Assembly (NCBI RefSeq): GCF_007747995.1
Contig: NZ_CP036276.1
Span: 3,773,001-3,837,000, forward strand
Reading direction: 5' to 3'
DNA length: 64,000 nucleotides
Source: Symmachiella dynata
Lineage (GTDB): Bacteria; Planctomycetota; Planctomycetia; Planctomycetales; Planctomycetaceae
The notes below the pieces were generated by a model. That model was not told where the DNA came from, made no database searches, and saw nothing but the letters and a program-made list of their open reading frames with translations. The translations under genes and the position numbers were made by a program. Of the stretch, positions 1 to 8,425 are shown piece after piece; positions within the stretch are counted from its first letter, which is position 1; each line of letters begins with the position of its first letter.

Positions 1-658
1 TTTGGTGATGCGTTTTGGAAAAGGAGCTATGGCCGGCAGCGATCGCGTTATTACTGCGCGGTTCGACGCGGACGTTGTACGGGGGATCCATATTCACGAG
101 ATGCACGAGTGCACCGGCCAACAGCCGATCGACATCGTCGGGACTGCCGGCATCGCCGCACAGCAACCGGTGCTCGCCGAGAATCCACAGGTCACCCGGC
201 TGTGTGATGGGATCATCGGGAGGTTCCGGAATCGCATCCGGATCGGTTTCGCCTTCCGCGACCTGTTGGCCAAATAATTCGGCCAGTTCGTCCGCATTGA
301 ATCCGAGCAGTTCCAGATCGATATTCATCTCCTGGAGTTGCTGCAATTCGGCTGCGAGAAGCTCCTCGTTCCAACTAGAGAGTTCGCCTAGCTTGTTGTC
401 GGCGATCCGGTAGGCCTGTATTTGCTCGAGCGTCAAGCCTTCAGCGACATGGACCGGTACGGTCTCCAGTCCCAGATGACGGGCCGCTTTGAGCCGGGTG
501 TCGCCGACGACGAGTAAGCGTTCCGGCGTCACAACCAGCGGTTGTCGAAATCCGAACTCAGTAATCGAACGTGCCACGGCCGCCACTGCTTGGTCGTTTT
601 GTCGTGGATTTCGCTCGTAAGGAATAATGTCGTCGACGTTTAAGTATTCAATTTTCAT
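1..658 (-). CDS. ParB-like / DNA methyltransferase fusion (3' end off the window)
   Basis: The gene starts at 658 and runs off the left edge, so only the first ~219 residues are visible. Residues 1-95 form a ParB/sulfiredoxin-like domain, with a YERNPRQND box and the GDTRLKAARHLG segment where related proteins carry GHTRxxA. Around residues 188-194 is NMDPPYN, motif IV of a beta-class amino-methyltransferase. Proteins of this shape are phage or mobile-element adenine/cytosine-N4 methyltransferases with a ParB-type N-terminus. A GAGGTG sequence lies upstream of the start. A second, frameshifted member of the family lies at 40557-41784. The gene is third in a minus-strand set with the two genes to its right. 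Target base and role (self-protection or regulation) cannot be read from the sequence. Confidence 0.85.
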   Translation of the reverse strand, partial: MKIEYLNVDDIIPYERNPRQNDQAVAAVARSITEFGFRQPLVVTPERLLVVGDTRLKAARHLGLETVPVHVAEGLTLEQIQAYRIADNKLGELSSWNEELLAAELQQLQEMNIDLELLGFNADELAELFGQQVAEGETDPDAIPEPPDDPITQPGDLWILGEHRLLCGDAGSPDDVDRLLAGALVHLVNMDPPYNVRVEPRSNNAIAAGHSSFSKTHHQ

Positions 659-698
659 AAGCTTCTAATTTTCACCTCAAAAGGATTTCAATGGACAA

Positions 699-750
699 TA
701 AAAAAACGCCTCGCCAGATAACGCACCGTGTGCATTATTTGGCGAGGCGC
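699..750 (-). terminator. Intrinsic terminator on the minus strand
   Basis: Arms at 707-726 and 730-749 can pair over 20 bases with two mismatches that become G-U pairs in RNA, around a 3-base loop. On the minus strand the hairpin is followed by seven T. It lies between the zinc-ribbon gene and the methyltransferase gene, so it may end or attenuate transcription between them. Confidence 0.75.
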
Positions 751-799
751 TCATCTCTCGCATGTGGCCGACACGGCCAGCAGTGTTCAATTATCCGTG

Positions 800-1114
800 T
801 TACCTACGTTTCTCGTCAGTTCGGTGCCAGATGAAGAGTTGGCCACAATTGCCACAGATGAGTTCAACCCGTTTCGTTTGAATGACAGTGGCACAAACCA
901 GATCGCTCAACTCGTAATCCTTCTGATCGAATTGCCCGAATATTATACCGCGGCTGTTGCTTAGACAACCCAAGTGATGGCCGCATTTCCGACACATCAG
1001 CCAATTTGGCTGATCCCGCGACGAGGGCAACACCGCAGTCAGCTGGGCTGTGCGGTGGATGGCGTCGAGGTAATAAATCGTAGAGTCAAAGATCAATTCT
1101 TTAGCTTGGCGCAT
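800..1114 (-). CDS. Small zinc-ribbon protein, phage-like
   Basis: A 104-residue protein of unknown function. Two CxxC pairs are visible (CRKCGHH near residues 41-47 and CGNCGQ near 87-92), consistent with one zinc ribbon. The start is supported by GGAGGA six bases upstream of the ATG, and it overlaps the end of the upstream HTH gene by 14 bases, which suggests translational coupling. Similar tiny zinc-ribbon proteins occur at 35520-35708 and 39962-40153 in the other phage-like element of this window, which supports a phage-type accessory role. No enzyme motif is seen. Confidence 0.7.
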   Translation of the reverse strand: MRQAKELIFDSTIYYLDAIHRTAQLTAVLPSSRDQPNWLMCRKCGHHLGCLSNSRGIIFGQFDQKDYELSDLVCATVIQTKRVELICGNCGQLFIWHRTDEKRR

Positions 1115-1640
1115 TTCGTCCTCCAGCAGTTGTTCGCCGGGATTTTGGCGAAGATTTCTTCTTCCGGTTGGTTTTCCTCTTCGGTTTTTGTTTCTGAGTT
1201 GTTTCGGGCTCCTGCGGCTGCAACGCGTCGCTGACTCGCTCGAGCTTTGACAATGGTAATCCGCATTTGCGCTTTAGCGATGCGATCAAACAGGCGATGA
1301 ACGCGTCGCGCCGACTAAACAGCATTGCTCGGCCCTTTGTACCGCTGCGGTCGCGGATCGAGGGAGTCAGGATATCTGCCTTGATCCAGGCGTGTACGGT
1401 GGGGCCCTTCTGTTGCGCCATGGTGGCGACCTCGGTCAACATAAAAGTCTGCCGTGGAGGAGCTTCGCGCTCAAACTTTTCCAGGAGTTCCTCCAAGTCG
1501 ATCACGGCCATTTGCATGGGACCTGGCCCCTCTGGGCGGACAAAGACCTCATCCTGTTTCATGAGCGCGGCCGTGCCCTCGAGAAGTTCGATCACGAGGT
1601 ATTTTTGGCCGTTCGCGATTTGTTGCTGTATGGTGTGCAT
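1101..1640 (-). CDS. MerR-like helix-turn-helix protein
   Basis: A 179-residue protein. Residues ~70-140 resemble a MerR-like winged helix: a helix-turn-helix (EVATMAQQKGPTVHAWIKAD), then a wing and the LFSRRDAFIACLI helix. The tail (residues ~145-179) is very rich in lysine and arginine and probably disordered and nucleic-acid binding. No effector domain or metal-binding cysteine is visible, so it is more likely a phage-type DNA-binding regulator than a metal sensor. It is first in the minus-strand operon leading to the methyltransferase. No strong ribosome-binding site is seen before the ATG, so the exact start is less certain. Confidence 0.65.
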   Translation of the reverse strand: MHTIQQQIANGQKYLVIELLEGTAALMKQDEVFVRPEGPGPMQMAVIDLEELLEKFEREAPPRQTFMLTEVATMAQQKGPTVHAWIKADILTPSIRDRSGTKGRAMLFSRRDAFIACLIASLKRKCGLPLSKLERVSDALQPQEPETTQKQKPKRKTNRKKKSSPKSRRTTAGGRNAPS

Positions 1641-2577
1641 AGCTGATTTTAAAAGTCATATTCAATGGTATGAAATGGTAAGGGCATTGATGCTCCTGGG
1701 CAAGATGATTTCCCGGAATTTTTCAAAAATTTATTTATTCGCGGTTCGGAGCGGTTATTGATTGTGGCATACTGACGACGATGCCCTGAAGGTTCGGCAA
1801 CCACGTCGTCAGTTGTACATTCGTCCGCAGCAATTGCATCGTTTGTCATGTCGATCCGGGGGCGGCGCTATGTTCACCGCAAACTCCAAAGGATGTCGAT
1901 TTCACTGAACTAATAAAAAAGCCTCGTCCCACGAGAAGAAGAGAGCGCACCTTTTACGTTGGTGGGGATCGGCTCTTCTTCTCGTGGGACGAGGCTTTTA
2001 AGCTGACGCTTGCGGGCTTTGTCCACACGTGATCAACTCAACGTACCATACGCACGAAACCGTGCAACATCAATTTCTGCGATTTATACGATTGCCTAGA
2101 AAATTTTCCCGGCCATTTTCAAGGCAACTAATTGCCGTCCGTATTCGGAAAACCATCCGAGAAATGTGAACGCTTCGGCAACCGGCGCTCCACTGCGGGA
2201 CGACCCATAACATGGCCAGACTGAGTCAGTCTTACCAGCGTTCTAGAGATCGAATCAGATGACCTAGTCGCCTCGTGCGGGTTAACTGCGCCGTACCGCA
2301 GGTACGTGCCAGTTCGCGCGCAAGCTGGAATTGGGTGATGCTTTAGTAAAGGGCTCACCAACGCAAGTCGACGATTTTGCGCGACATATAATAAGAGTGT
2401 CAGCACGCAAAACAGTCGTCATTGTGGTCTTGAAGCGATGTGAACGGTTTGGGGACAGCTTTGGACATGATGAAAGCCGTAAGCCATTGAAACGCAAGAA
2501 CTCCCGTCGATCGTGCCGCATGCCAATCCCGCGAAAACACGCAGGCCAATATTAAGACCCATGGGTATCAGGAACCT
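1641..2577. other. Intergenic stretch without convincing genes
   Basis: I see no credible coding region here. Short open frames exist on both strands but lack ribosome-binding sites and recognisable motifs. The stretch holds the long hairpin at 1921-1995, described separately, and presumably the promoter of the minus-strand operon starting at 1640. Confidence 0.6.
1914..2000. terminator. Long hairpin, likely bidirectional terminator
   Basis: Arms 1921-1943 and 1973-1995 are perfectly complementary over 23 bases around a 29-base loop. The left arm is preceded by six A and the right arm is followed by four T, so it can act as an intrinsic terminator on either strand. The left side (AATAAAAAAGCCTCG) resembles the start of the hairpin at 699-750. 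Confidence 0.7.
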
Positions 2578-2605
2578 AGGACTCTCTCCGCGCGGAGAGA
2601 GTCCT
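2578..2605. repeat. 28-bp perfect palindrome
   Basis: The sequence from 2578 to 2605 is its own reverse complement over 28 bases, centred on CCGCGCGG, with no loop. It sits just outside the IS256 remnant. It could be a cruciform, a protein-binding site or a hairpin; no T-run follows. Confidence 0.85.
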
Positions 2606-2634
2606 TCGGAACTGGTGAAATAAAGGGGAGATGC

Positions 2635-2925
2635 GGGCAGTACGCTGGGTGAGAACTGCACGCGGTCTGCGGCATTCGGCGAATTATCGCGAACGTGCCA
2701 ATGCTTGACTTCAATGGAGCTTGCACCGGTAAGAAATTTCCGTGCGTGTAAGCTGCCGTTCTTGACGACCAACCGCCGGCCCGCCTCGTCGCGTCAATTC
2801 TGGAGCGCTTCGATGAAGGCCTCGACTTCTGCATCGATAGCCGCTAGCAACATGCGCCGGGCTCCTTCGTTGATGATTCCATCGAGTGGGCTGCGGTCAT
2901 CGAACTGATGCCGAAAGGCAAGCAC
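2635..2925 (-). pseudogene. Decayed IS256-family transposase, N-terminal fragment
   Basis: On the minus strand the first frame encodes DGIINEGARRMLLAAIDAEV followed by EAFIEALQ, matching the start of mutator/IS256-type transposases. After a frame change near 2800 the next frame gives RRDEAGRRLVVKNG and then VRDNSPNAADRVQFSPSVLP, the continuation in the same family. The DDE catalytic region is missing, so this is a short inactive relic. A leaderless upstream open frame on the same strand is fortuitous. Confidence 0.85.
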
Positions 2926-3250
2926 TTCGGGATCAGAATGAGCGTCCCCTGGTAATCGTCGCGTATTTTCTGTTGTCTTGTGCAAGGCGTGTCTTTGTGT
3001 CCACGTCGGGCTGTTGAATTGGTAAAAGATATCAACAGGATGCGCCGTGATGAATGAATCCCTCAAGAACACGATTTTGACAATACCTCCCGAGTCAAGC
3101 AAGATACATGCGAATTGGACTTTGTGTTGGCATCTCAGATTTGAAATAACCCTCCAACTCCAAGCCATTTGTTTAGTCGACCTGACCTTTTCATCCACAA
3201 TCATTGCTCGTCAACACAACCAACTTCCCCTAAGAATCGCTGGACAATCG
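2926..3250. other. Intergenic, no gene seen
   Basis: About 325 bases between the IS256 relic and the porin stop codon. I see no coding signal, strong hairpin or repeat. Confidence 0.5.
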
Positions 3251-4639
3251 TTAGAACAACAGAATCACCGACATCGTAAATGCGAAGACGTCTGGGATTC
3301 CGGTGCTTTGTGCGGGATCGTCGATATACGTGAGATTGGGCTGCACGAATAAATTCTTAGACACATTGCACTGGTAGTACGTGGTATAAATTAGCTCGTG
3401 AGACCCCAGTTCCAGCGCGGGATCATCGTTCATTTTTCCATATGCGGCCATGACTCCCATTGAATCGTGATCACGGCTAGGAAGCGGTCCGAAGTAGGTC
3501 AGTCCGCATCCAAAGTAACGATGCGTTTCGATAAATGCCGAGTTTGTGGCAGCATACTGCACGAATGCCGAAATCCCCTGGTCGCTCTGGTCGGGGTGCT
3601 CATAATAGAGGCGTTGTGAGAGGAAAAGATACATTCCATCGGCGCCGTTTACACTGCCGCTCGCTGTCGCCAACTCTCCGGTCTGCTTCCAACCGCCGAT
3701 GCCAAATTTTCCCGGCTTTTTTTGGGCGCCGAGCGTCCAGTCTGCCCCCGCTTCGAGAATATGTAGGTTGAAGCCGTTAAAGTGCGGACCTGATAAACCG
3801 GTCTGTCGACCTGCAGCTAAGTTGCCGTCGTACCATCCGTATTGCAGATATGTATCTAGCGGAAGGGTCAAAGCTGTTGTAGCACCGAATGCTGAATTGT
3901 AATAACCAGGCATGATGCCGAGTTGTGTTGGGTTGACGAACAGGGGAGTTAAGATCGCGCTTGAGACCGCCGGAATGTTGTAAGCCCCGTCGCTAAAAGG
4001 GATAGAGCGAACGACGTTGTTAAAGTCGGCGGTGGGAACCATCTTTCCGAAGCGGACTGTCAGTCGATCGTCGAGCATCTTCTGGCGGTACCATAGCTGA
4101 TAGATTTCCACGCGAGATCGCGGGGCAGTGACGTCCAGCGAATTATAGCCCATCACGGTACCTGCGTCGTCGTTGGTAGTCCCGCCACTATAGTACAAGA
4201 ATTGGCCACCCCATCGGCCACCTCGCCAGCCATAGGATTCTTCTGTATCCAACGATAAATCGACCAAGGTGAGGCTATTCGAAGTCCAATGGCCAGGCTT
4301 CAGCCCACCACTGATCTGATCATTTAATGATGTGATATTCAACCCGCCCACTCGAAACCCATTGTGGTTCACGCCGAGGAAATCCCCTAGCAACCCCGAA
4401 CCGGTCATGATTTCAGTGGCGGCAGGGTTTCCGGCAATCGGTCCTGCGTGCGTGTCGGGACTGACAAAGCTGGTCCCTCCCGAGGAGGGACCGTTGCCGG
4501 CATTACTGAAGCGTGATCCCAGGTCGGAAAAGGAAGACCTAGCATCCCTCTCCTGACAAGCAGCTGAATTGAGACAGACCAGCCAAGCGCATACTACGAT
4601 CGTCATCGCGGGGCATCTGAGCTTGAAGTTGAGCGGCAT
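3251..4639 (-). CDS. Carbohydrate-selective porin, OprB family
   Basis: A predicted outer-membrane beta-barrel of 462 residues. An N-terminal signal segment (MTIVVCAWLVCLNSAAC) is followed by a Ser/Gly-rich linker. Then comes the OprB-type body with NDQISGGLKPGHW, the FGKMVPTADFNNVVRS plug-like segment, and many alternating aromatic/polar strands ending in the terminal LLF typical of outer-membrane barrels. Family members let sugars diffuse across the outer membrane. The start at 4639 is preferred over an upstream ATG at 4690 because AAAGGA lies at a good distance before it. The signal peptide ends in AAC, so lipidation is possible. The gene is divergent from the secreted-protein gene at 4907. 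Confidence 0.85.
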   Translation of the reverse strand: MPLNFKLRCPAMTIVVCAWLVCLNSAACQERDARSSFSDLGSRFSNAGNGPSSGGTSFVSPDTHAGPIAGNPAATEIMTGSGLLGDFLGVNHNGFRVGGLNITSLNDQISGGLKPGHWTSNSLTLVDLSLDTEESYGWRGGRWGGQFLYYSGGTTNDDAGTVMGYNSLDVTAPRSRVEIYQLWYRQKMLDDRLTVRFGKMVPTADFNNVVRSIPFSDGAYNIPAVSSAILTPLFVNPTQLGIMPGYYNSAFGATTALTLPLDTYLQYGWYDGNLAAGRQTGLSGPHFNGFNLHILEAGADWTLGAQKKPGKFGIGGWKQTGELATASGSVNGADGMYLFLSQRLYYEHPDQSDQGISAFVQYAATNSAFIETHRYFGCGLTYFGPLPSRDHDSMGVMAAYGKMNDDPALELGSHELIYTTYYQCNVSKNLFVQPNLTYIDDPAQSTGIPDVFAFTMSVILLF

Positions 4640-4906
4640 GGCCGCATCCTTTCGGCACATTTTCAGCGGTTGTTGAATCAGGCCGGGCAAAGAGAGTCTG
4701 TTAGACTAAATCGCCGGTGTGTTGGCCGCCCGATGATGAAAAATCTCATGACTTGCACAATCCTGATAATCAGTACCTCTTTCTAGGCCCAGGCATTCAC
4801 AATACATAATTCTCGCTCATTATTTTGACCTGATTTATTTTTTACCTTACGTTCTAGCATATAGTCCCACCTTCAATTTCCCTCCTATTATTGTTAAAGG
4901 TTCACC

Positions 4907-6028
4907 ATGCTCACCAACCTTGCATCGAAGACATTGGCCAGCTTGGTCGTTGCGACTCTGGTCATCACCTGTTGCAGCTCAACGCTCTATGGCCAGAAAG
5001 TCCCCGATCTGCTTAAGGCTAGACCCAACGACAAGCCAAAATCGACAGAACCCAGCCAGATCGCCGCGGATAACATTTTGGCCCTTGATGTTGCCATGAT
5101 GGGTATCTACAAGGGCGCTTTGACTCAGTTTCAACAAGAGATTCTCAGTGAAACCCCGATCATCCTGGCCATGTTCACCAGCGATGGCGGGCAAATGGTG
5201 CTCTACCGTCCCGCCCACGATCCGATCACGGCACCTTCGGTTCCTATCGCCTATCAATTCGCCAAGTCGTGCGGGCATAGCGCGATGGCCGTTTACCAAC
5301 TTACCGCCCCGTATCTCAACCGTCCCACAGATAAATCATGGCGAAGTCCAATGATGGCACTTCGAGCTCAGGTTCAGGCGGCACTGGATACACTGCCTGC
5401 GCTAAAAATCGACGACAAGAATCGAAAGACGCTGCAGTTAATTTTGGAGCATAATCTCACATTCATGGATAATTGTCTCAAGAAAAATATTTTCACGATC
5501 GAAGAGCTTGAGTCATTTGCGAAACAGTTCAAACCTTTGGCTGAGAAGGCAATCGCTATCGCTGCCGGCGCTCAAGTTTCGCACTGGATGAGCGTTCTGG
5601 ATGAGTGGAAAAAGGACCTCGGCGACGATTGGGGGAAAACCTATGCTGCTACAAACACCATGTACGTCACTCGACAAAATAACATTCTGTACAGCATTCT
5701 CGCTCAGTACATGGGTAAAGATGCAATTCACCGCCGGTTGCTGTTATTTGAAACAACGGATTTCTTCACGACGAAAGAACAAATGCTCAGTCTGCTGACG
5801 CGGATTATGGCCGACCGAGCGCTGGGTGAGGTCTTTTTCGGCAACAAGTATCTGATGGACTACGAATTACTAGGCAGCCAAGCGCGACGCGACATCGTGT
5901 CGGAAAGTGAACGTCGAGGTCTGCCTGTGATTCTGCCGACAATGTCGCCGTTTAATTCCACCGAGTGGCCCTGGAGAACGGATCCCAACAGCGGCTCAGG
6001 ACCGTCAACGATTGAAGAAACGGACTGA
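4907..6028 (+). CDS. Secreted protein of unknown function
   Basis: A 373-residue protein with a clear N-terminal signal segment (LASLVVATLVITCCSS) followed by a mature part that looks largely helical. The signal ends with cysteines, so a lipoprotein is possible. No catalytic motif or known domain is recognised. AAAGG lies just before the ATG. It is divergent from the OprB porin and is followed by a terminator and then the GlcG-like gene, so a shared periplasmic or envelope role is possible but unproven. Confidence 0.75.
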   Translation: MLTNLASKTLASLVVATLVITCCSSTLYGQKVPDLLKARPNDKPKSTEPSQIAADNILALDVAMMGIYKGALTQFQQEILSETPIILAMFTSDGGQMVLYRPAHDPITAPSVPIAYQFAKSCGHSAMAVYQLTAPYLNRPTDKSWRSPMMALRAQVQAALDTLPALKIDDKNRKTLQLILEHNLTFMDNCLKKNIFTIEELESFAKQFKPLAEKAIAIAAGAQVSHWMSVLDEWKKDLGDDWGKTYAATNTMYVTRQNNILYSILAQYMGKDAIHRRLLLFETTDFFTTKEQMLSLLTRIMADRALGEVFFGNKYLMDYELLGSQARRDIVSESERRGLPVILPTMSPFNSTEWPWRTDPNSGSGPSTIEETD

Positions 6029-6095
6029 CCGTGGACGTAGAGTGTTGATTACGAATTTTGCTGGGTCATTTTTAAAACAGGACACCAGAGTTGCG

Positions 6096-6133
6096 GGTTC
6101 CATTGGTAGCGTGCCTGTCAGTGGAACCTTTTT
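6096..6133 (+). terminator. Intrinsic terminator
   Basis: Arms 6096-6105 and 6119-6128 form a 10-bp stem with one wobble pair, followed directly by five T. It lies ~70 bases after the stop codon of the upstream secreted-protein gene. Confidence 0.7.
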
Positions 6134-6162
6134 CCACTAAGCGTTTTAAAAGATAACTAACA

Positions 6163-6693
6163 ATGAAACGTGTACTCTTACTGTTGTTTCTTTATTTGAA
6201 TCTTCTAAGTGTTTCTGTCGGCGCACATGGTGAAGAAGAGGCCCGTCCAGCGTTGGCGGTGAAATCCTCCATCAGTTATACGGCCGCATTGAAGATTGCC
6301 CAGCGCGCGTTGCAGGCGGGCGCAGAGCAGGGAACCGACCTTGCAGTAGCCGTCGTAGATCGCGAAGGGATTCCTCTGGTCGTCTTGAGGGCCGATAATG
6401 CCACCGAGCAATTCGTCACCGGCGCCACCCGCAAAGCATGGACTGCGGTGAATCTTCGTAACTCAACGCGAAGCCTCTTAAAAGACATCCAAGAAAATAA
6501 GCAAGATGACGGCCAGCTACCGCATGTCGAGAAGGCGTTATTTCTAATGGGCGGAGTGCCCTTGATGGTTGGCAACACTATTGTTGGTGGTGTTGGCGTG
6601 GCGGGATCAGTCAACGGTCTGGATGACGATGCCTGCGCCCGCCAAGCGGCGCAGGCGTTTGCGGAATTGTTGAACGATCGCGAAGGCAAGTAA
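6163..6693 (+). CDS. Secreted GlcG/HbpS-like protein (DUF336)
   Basis: A 176-residue protein with a signal peptide (MKRVLLLLFLYLNLLSVSVG). The mature part fits the GlcG/HbpS family: a first helix (LKIAQRALQAGAEQGTDLAVA), the strand VAVVDREGIPLVVLR, ATRKAWTAVNLR, and the glycine-rich VPLMVGNTIVGGVGVAGSV segment. Family members include haem-binding sensor accessories (HbpS) and GlcG of the glycolate locus. Export suggests periplasmic or surface ligand binding. Length is normal once the signal is removed. The ligand cannot be deduced. Confidence 0.85.
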   Translation: MKRVLLLLFLYLNLLSVSVGAHGEEEARPALAVKSSISYTAALKIAQRALQAGAEQGTDLAVAVVDREGIPLVVLRADNATEQFVTGATRKAWTAVNLRNSTRSLLKDIQENKQDDGQLPHVEKALFLMGGVPLMVGNTIVGGVGVAGSVNGLDDDACARQAAQAFAELLNDREGK

Positions 6694-6926
6694 ACCCCGC
6701 TTTCCCGTGTGCAAATAATCAGTCCTGCTAAAATGCCAAGGCCGCGCGGTTCAAAAACTATGACGGACGAAAGTCGAACGACGAAACGAAGTTCGTGTGA
6801 AAATCGCATGGGAAAACTGTCGGCGAAAATGATGTTAACAGCCGATAAAGGCGATTTCAAATCGGATGCTTTCCGGGAACGTGCGCACGGAGAACGCAAT
6901 CGTCGAGAACGGAAGCGACCAAAACC

Positions 6927-7035
6927 TCACGCGGCGCGTTCGTACCATTGGATCAATCGCCGTGTCGTTCGCGGCGGACGATCTGATCAGCTTCGATTGT
7001 ATTATTTTCAGCAATGTCGCTGCGATTGAGGCTGG
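6927..7035 (-). pseudogene. Decayed C-terminus of an integrase-type transposase
   Basis: Read on the minus strand with one frame correction, the DNA encodes IVRRERHGG-LIQWYERAA-stop. This matches the C-terminal signature of integrase-core transposases (compare [15 protein letters not shown] at the end of the neighbouring gene) and the relic at 63513-63719. Only the tail survives; it sits immediately beyond the end of the intact transposase gene. Confidence 0.65.
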
Positions 7036-7070
7036 TAGACGTTCGCACTGCCGAAGATCGCGCCCCTTGC

Positions 7071-8129
7071 TCAAGCTGCTCTCCTTTCGTAGTGCCGCAA
7101 CACGCCGCCAAGCCGCGTCCGACAAACCACAGCATCAGGTGTGAACCCGTCTTGCCCATTGGTCTCACCCATCAACGGCACGTTCCCAACCCCCTGATGC
7201 GGCCGCTCCGTGTGGTAATACTCGACGTATTCTGAGATCAGATAATCGAAATGTTTGGGATCACAGGCGATGAAGTAATCCAACGCCTCCTGCTGCAAGC
7301 TCTGGATAAACCGCTCGATGTGGGCCTGCAGATTGGGAGCCCGCACGCTGTTCTTCTTCACCTTGATGCCAGCACCGCGCAGGACTTTATCAAAGTCTTG
7401 CCGGTAAAGGCTGTCGCGATCCCGTAATAGCAGCGTGGCTTCTTGGCCAGTGGATTTCACGTGTTCCACAAATCGCTGGGCCTGCTCGATCATCCATTCC
7501 GTCGTCGGCTTCCGCGTGCACTTCGTCACGAACACCTTTCGACTGCCCAGGTGCAGAAACACCAACACGAAGTACTGTCGCGGACCGAACTTCGTCCAGA
7601 CGCGCTTCGAAAAGAAATCGCACTGATAGAGCGTCTCCGCATGGCGTTTGAGGAACTCGTGCCAGCTATCTGGACCGCGGTTCGGACCTGGATCAAGGTC
7701 GTGTGCTTTCATGATTCGCTTGACCGTGTTGCGAGAAGGCGGCTTGAGTCCGAGCTTCTTTAGTTCCCCCATGATGCGGGTGTAACCCCAGCCGGTTTCC
7801 GAGCCGATCTTCACGATCACCTTGCGGATCGATTCAGCAGTTCGCGGGCGACCCATTTTCTTAGGCTTATGACCGCCCCGCTCTATTCGCAGCCAGCTCA
7901 GAAATGTGTTGTATGACACGATTGTGATTAAGTGTTTGAGGTCGGACCCGATCCCCTGCCCCAGTTTCATCAGCCGCGCCTTCTCTTCGGGTTCAAGGAA
8001 GATCCGCTTCTTGTCCACGCGCTTGCGGAGCATTTCGTTCTCCGCTTTGAGCCATTCCACCTGCCGGATCAATTCATTACGGGTGCATCGAGCGAGTAGA
8101 AACAGCAGCGGCTGGAAAACCCGTCCCAT
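7071..8129 (-). CDS. Integrase-core (DDE) transposase
   Basis: A 352-residue transposase. Residues ~20-45 form a leucine-rich coiled coil (RQVEWLKAENEMLRKR). A helix-turn-helix/IS3-like region follows (GRPRTAESIRKVI, GWGYTRIMGELKKLGL). The rve-type catalytic core shows candidate acidic residues in LYQCDFFSKRVW, LLLRDRDSLYRQ and HIERFIQSLQQE, then YHTERPHQG and a [15 protein letters not shown] tail. It looks intact in one frame. Terminal repeats were not identified with confidence. A truncated relative lies at 22719-22964 in the opposite orientation. Confidence 0.85.
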   Translation of the reverse strand: MGRVFQPLLFLLARCTRNELIRQVEWLKAENEMLRKRVDKKRIFLEPEEKARLMKLGQGIGSDLKHLITIVSYNTFLSWLRIERGGHKPKKMGRPRTAESIRKVIVKIGSETGWGYTRIMGELKKLGLKPPSRNTVKRIMKAHDLDPGPNRGPDSWHEFLKRHAETLYQCDFFSKRVWTKFGPRQYFVLVFLHLGSRKVFVTKCTRKPTTEWMIEQAQRFVEHVKSTGQEATLLLRDRDSLYRQDFDKVLRGAGIKVKKNSVRAPNLQAHIERFIQSLQQEALDYFIACDPKHFDYLISEYVEYYHTERPHQGVGNVPLMGETNGQDGFTPDAVVCRTRLGGVLRHYERRAA

Positions 8130-8425
8130 CTTGGTAGAATCCCTTCAAATTCAGCGGTTTCCTGGGGGTGTTCAAAACTATTGATACACCGCTGGAACGC
8201 TCACCGCACCCGGTTGACGGGCCGAAATGAGGCCTCCCGACGCATTGACCAACGCTGGTCCTCAAATCCTGCGCAGATTGCCGCCGGGAATTTGCGCGCG
8301 GGCTGTTAACCAACTTCAAAAAAGTTCGAAGAGGGTTGGTTACGTTTCGAGCCACCGTGACGGACTCGAACTTTTGTAAACCCTTGCTACTACTGGGTTT
8401 CAAAAAACAGTCCCAAAGAGCATGG

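Noticed and set aside
1649-1849. A 66-codon minus-strand frame upstream of the MerR-like gene
   Set aside because: No ribosome-binding site or motif; it occupies the expected promoter region.
2794-3204. A 136-codon minus-strand frame taken as a whole gene
   Set aside because: Only its last ~40 codons match a transposase; the upstream part has no similarity or ribosome-binding site, so it is a chance fusion frame of the IS256 relic.
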